Assembly: GCA_003492055.1 (NCBI GenBank)
Contig: DMZE01000190.1
Coordinates: forward strand, 1 to 6,589
Direction of reading: 5' to 3'
DNA: 6,589 bases
DNA from: Cellvibrionales bacterium
Lineage (GTDB): Bacteria > Pseudomonadota > Gammaproteobacteria > Pseudomonadales > UBA7434
Part shown: positions 5,959 to 6,589 of the stretch, piece by piece
How the letters are laid out: each line of letters begins with the position of its first letter
Numbering within the stretch: position 1 is the stretch's first letter
The notes under the pieces: model-generated
What the model saw: the letters and a program-made list of their open reading frames with translations, nothing else
Told to the model about the DNA's origin: nothing
Databases searched by the model: none
Made by a program: the position numbers and the translations under genes

Positions 5959-6285
5959 ATGTCCAATTCATTTAATCCTGACTCTTCAGATGACGCGGTT
6001 ACTGACCCCATACAGATTCCTTATGAGCAACTGTCAGAGACCGCTTTAACAGGCGTGCTGGAGGAGTATATTACCCGTGAAGGCACAGACTACGGCATGA
6101 TCGAGCGGGGAGTTGAATCGCAGCTTGATAAAGCACGAGCACTTTTAAAATCTGGAAAAGTTATTATTGTTTTTGATGAGGTTCATGAGCGCTGCCAGAT
6201 AGTTGAGGCGCGGGTATTAAATAATCCAATATCAAAAATACCGCTGTCAGTGAACGAGGACGAGGTTAATAGCTCTGATGGATGA
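5959..6285 (+). CDS. YheU/UPF0270 family protein
   Basis: The core at residues 18-70 aligns by eye with E. coli YheU (72 residues, UPF0270, function unknown). It shares the pattern I-P-(Y/W)-(E/Q)-x-L near the start (IQIPYEQLS, 18-26), then the invariant-looking REGTDYG at 40-46. A K-x-G-K/E-(V)-I-(I)-V-(F/W) strand follows, and the DEVHE segment matches the SELHE of E. coli. At 108 residues this version is longer, with an acidic, Ser/Asp-rich N-terminal extension of about 17 residues and a C-terminal tail of about 25 residues (from ARVLNN on). It is soluble, with no signal peptide or membrane span. The ATG at 5959 has no clear Shine-Dalgarno site; a later start would lie inside the conserved core, so it is retained. 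The last 8 nt overlap the tusA start, indicating one transcript and translational coupling. Confidence 0.82.
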   Translation: MSNSFNPDSSDDAVTDPIQIPYEQLSETALTGVLEEYITREGTDYGMIERGVESQLDKARALLKSGKVIIVFDEVHERCQIVEARVLNNPISKIPLSVNEDEVNSSDG

Positions 6286-6535
6286 GTTTGATTCTAGCAA
6301 GCTGAATGAGGATGACTATCAATTTCTGGATGCCAGCGGCTTGATTTGTCCTGAACCTGTTATGCTATTACATAATCGCATACGCGCCATGGCTAGTGGC
6401 GATATTATTAAAGTGTGCGCAACAGATCCCTCAACAGAAAGAGATATTCTTCGTTTTTGTGATTTTCTTAACCACCCCTTACTGCATTGGCAGAAAGAGG
6501 GCGATGACTATGAATATTGGATTAAGAAGAAATAA
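6278..6535 (+). CDS. tusA: TusA-family sulfurtransferase
   Basis: TusA carries persulfide sulfur from the cysteine desulfurase IscS to acceptors such as TusBCD (for 2-thiolation of tRNA wobble uridine) and molybdenum-cofactor enzymes. The 85-residue protein, against 81 in E. coli, has the hallmark LDASGLICPEPVML at 17-30. Cys24 is the persulfide-carrying residue within the CPEPVM motif. The family's ATDPST(E)RDI segment (48-57), the FCDFLNH stretch (60-66) and the terminal Y-x-Y-W-I-K-K pattern all match E. coli TusA closely, favouring true TusA over YeeD/YedF-type paralogues. Cys47 and Cys61 are additional. The ATG overlaps the end of the yheU-like gene by 8 nt. A GAGGT at 6262-6266, inside that gene, lies 11 nt upstream and can act as its ribosome-binding site. 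No tusBCD genes are in view. The 54 nt after the stop show no clear terminator. Confidence 0.92.
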   Translation: MDEFDSSKLNEDDYQFLDASGLICPEPVMLLHNRIRAMASGDIIKVCATDPSTERDILRFCDFLNHPLLHWQKEGDDYEYWIKKK

Positions 6536-6589
6536 ACAAAACGCATTATTGCTATTTGTATAAATCCTCTTGGCACATATTTCTCTATT

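Noticed and set aside
5946..5972. Short ATG-ATG leader frame just before the yheU-like gene
   Set aside because: It is nine codons long with no Shine-Dalgarno site and no attenuator-like structure or codon run after it.

Overview
The window looks like an ordinary chromosomal stretch from a gammaproteobacterium, probably a marine, moderately AT-rich lineage related to Cellvibrionales/Pseudomonadales. The evidence is the gammaproteobacterial style of every recognisable protein (HtpG, GpsA, SixA, a two-ACT-domain GcvR-type protein, a YheU/UPF0270 protein and TusA). The lineage is inferred from protein character and base composition, not from a marker gene. I see no insertion sequence, phage gene, CRISPR array, tRNA or rRNA.

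Layout, left to right. (1) Positions 1-278 are the upstream and leader region of htpG. It holds a strong heat-shock (sigma-32) promoter candidate at 135-162, a perfect 14-bp palindrome at 178-191 and an 11-bp hairpin at 205-233. (2) 279-2228 is htpG, the bacterial Hsp90, closed off by a convincing intrinsic terminator at 2317-2346. (3) 2393-5155 is a same-strand cluster: gpsA (glycerol-3-phosphate dehydrogenase), sixA (phosphohistidine phosphatase), a SERHL-like alpha/beta hydrolase and a 78-residue double-membrane-span protein of unknown function. Gaps are 51, 20 and 52 nt. (4) 5170-5715 on the minus strand is a GcvR-like ACT-domain protein, convergent with the small membrane protein. The two genes are only 14 nt apart and a perfect 9-bp inverted repeat spans both stop codons. 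(5) 5716-5958 is a divergent intergenic region with candidate promoters facing both ways. (6) 5959-6535 is a tight two-gene unit, a YheU-family protein overlapping tusA by 8 nt. The last 54 nt show no clear terminator.

The genes are mostly housekeeping or regulatory: protein folding, phospholipid precursor synthesis, phosphohistidine signalling, glycine-metabolism-type regulation and sulfur relay. They do not form one pathway. I did not find a convincing new multi-gene system. The points most worth a second look are the structured htpG leader, the atypical hydrolase active site, the stop-codon-spanning hairpin, and the translational coupling of an uncharacterised YheU protein to TusA.
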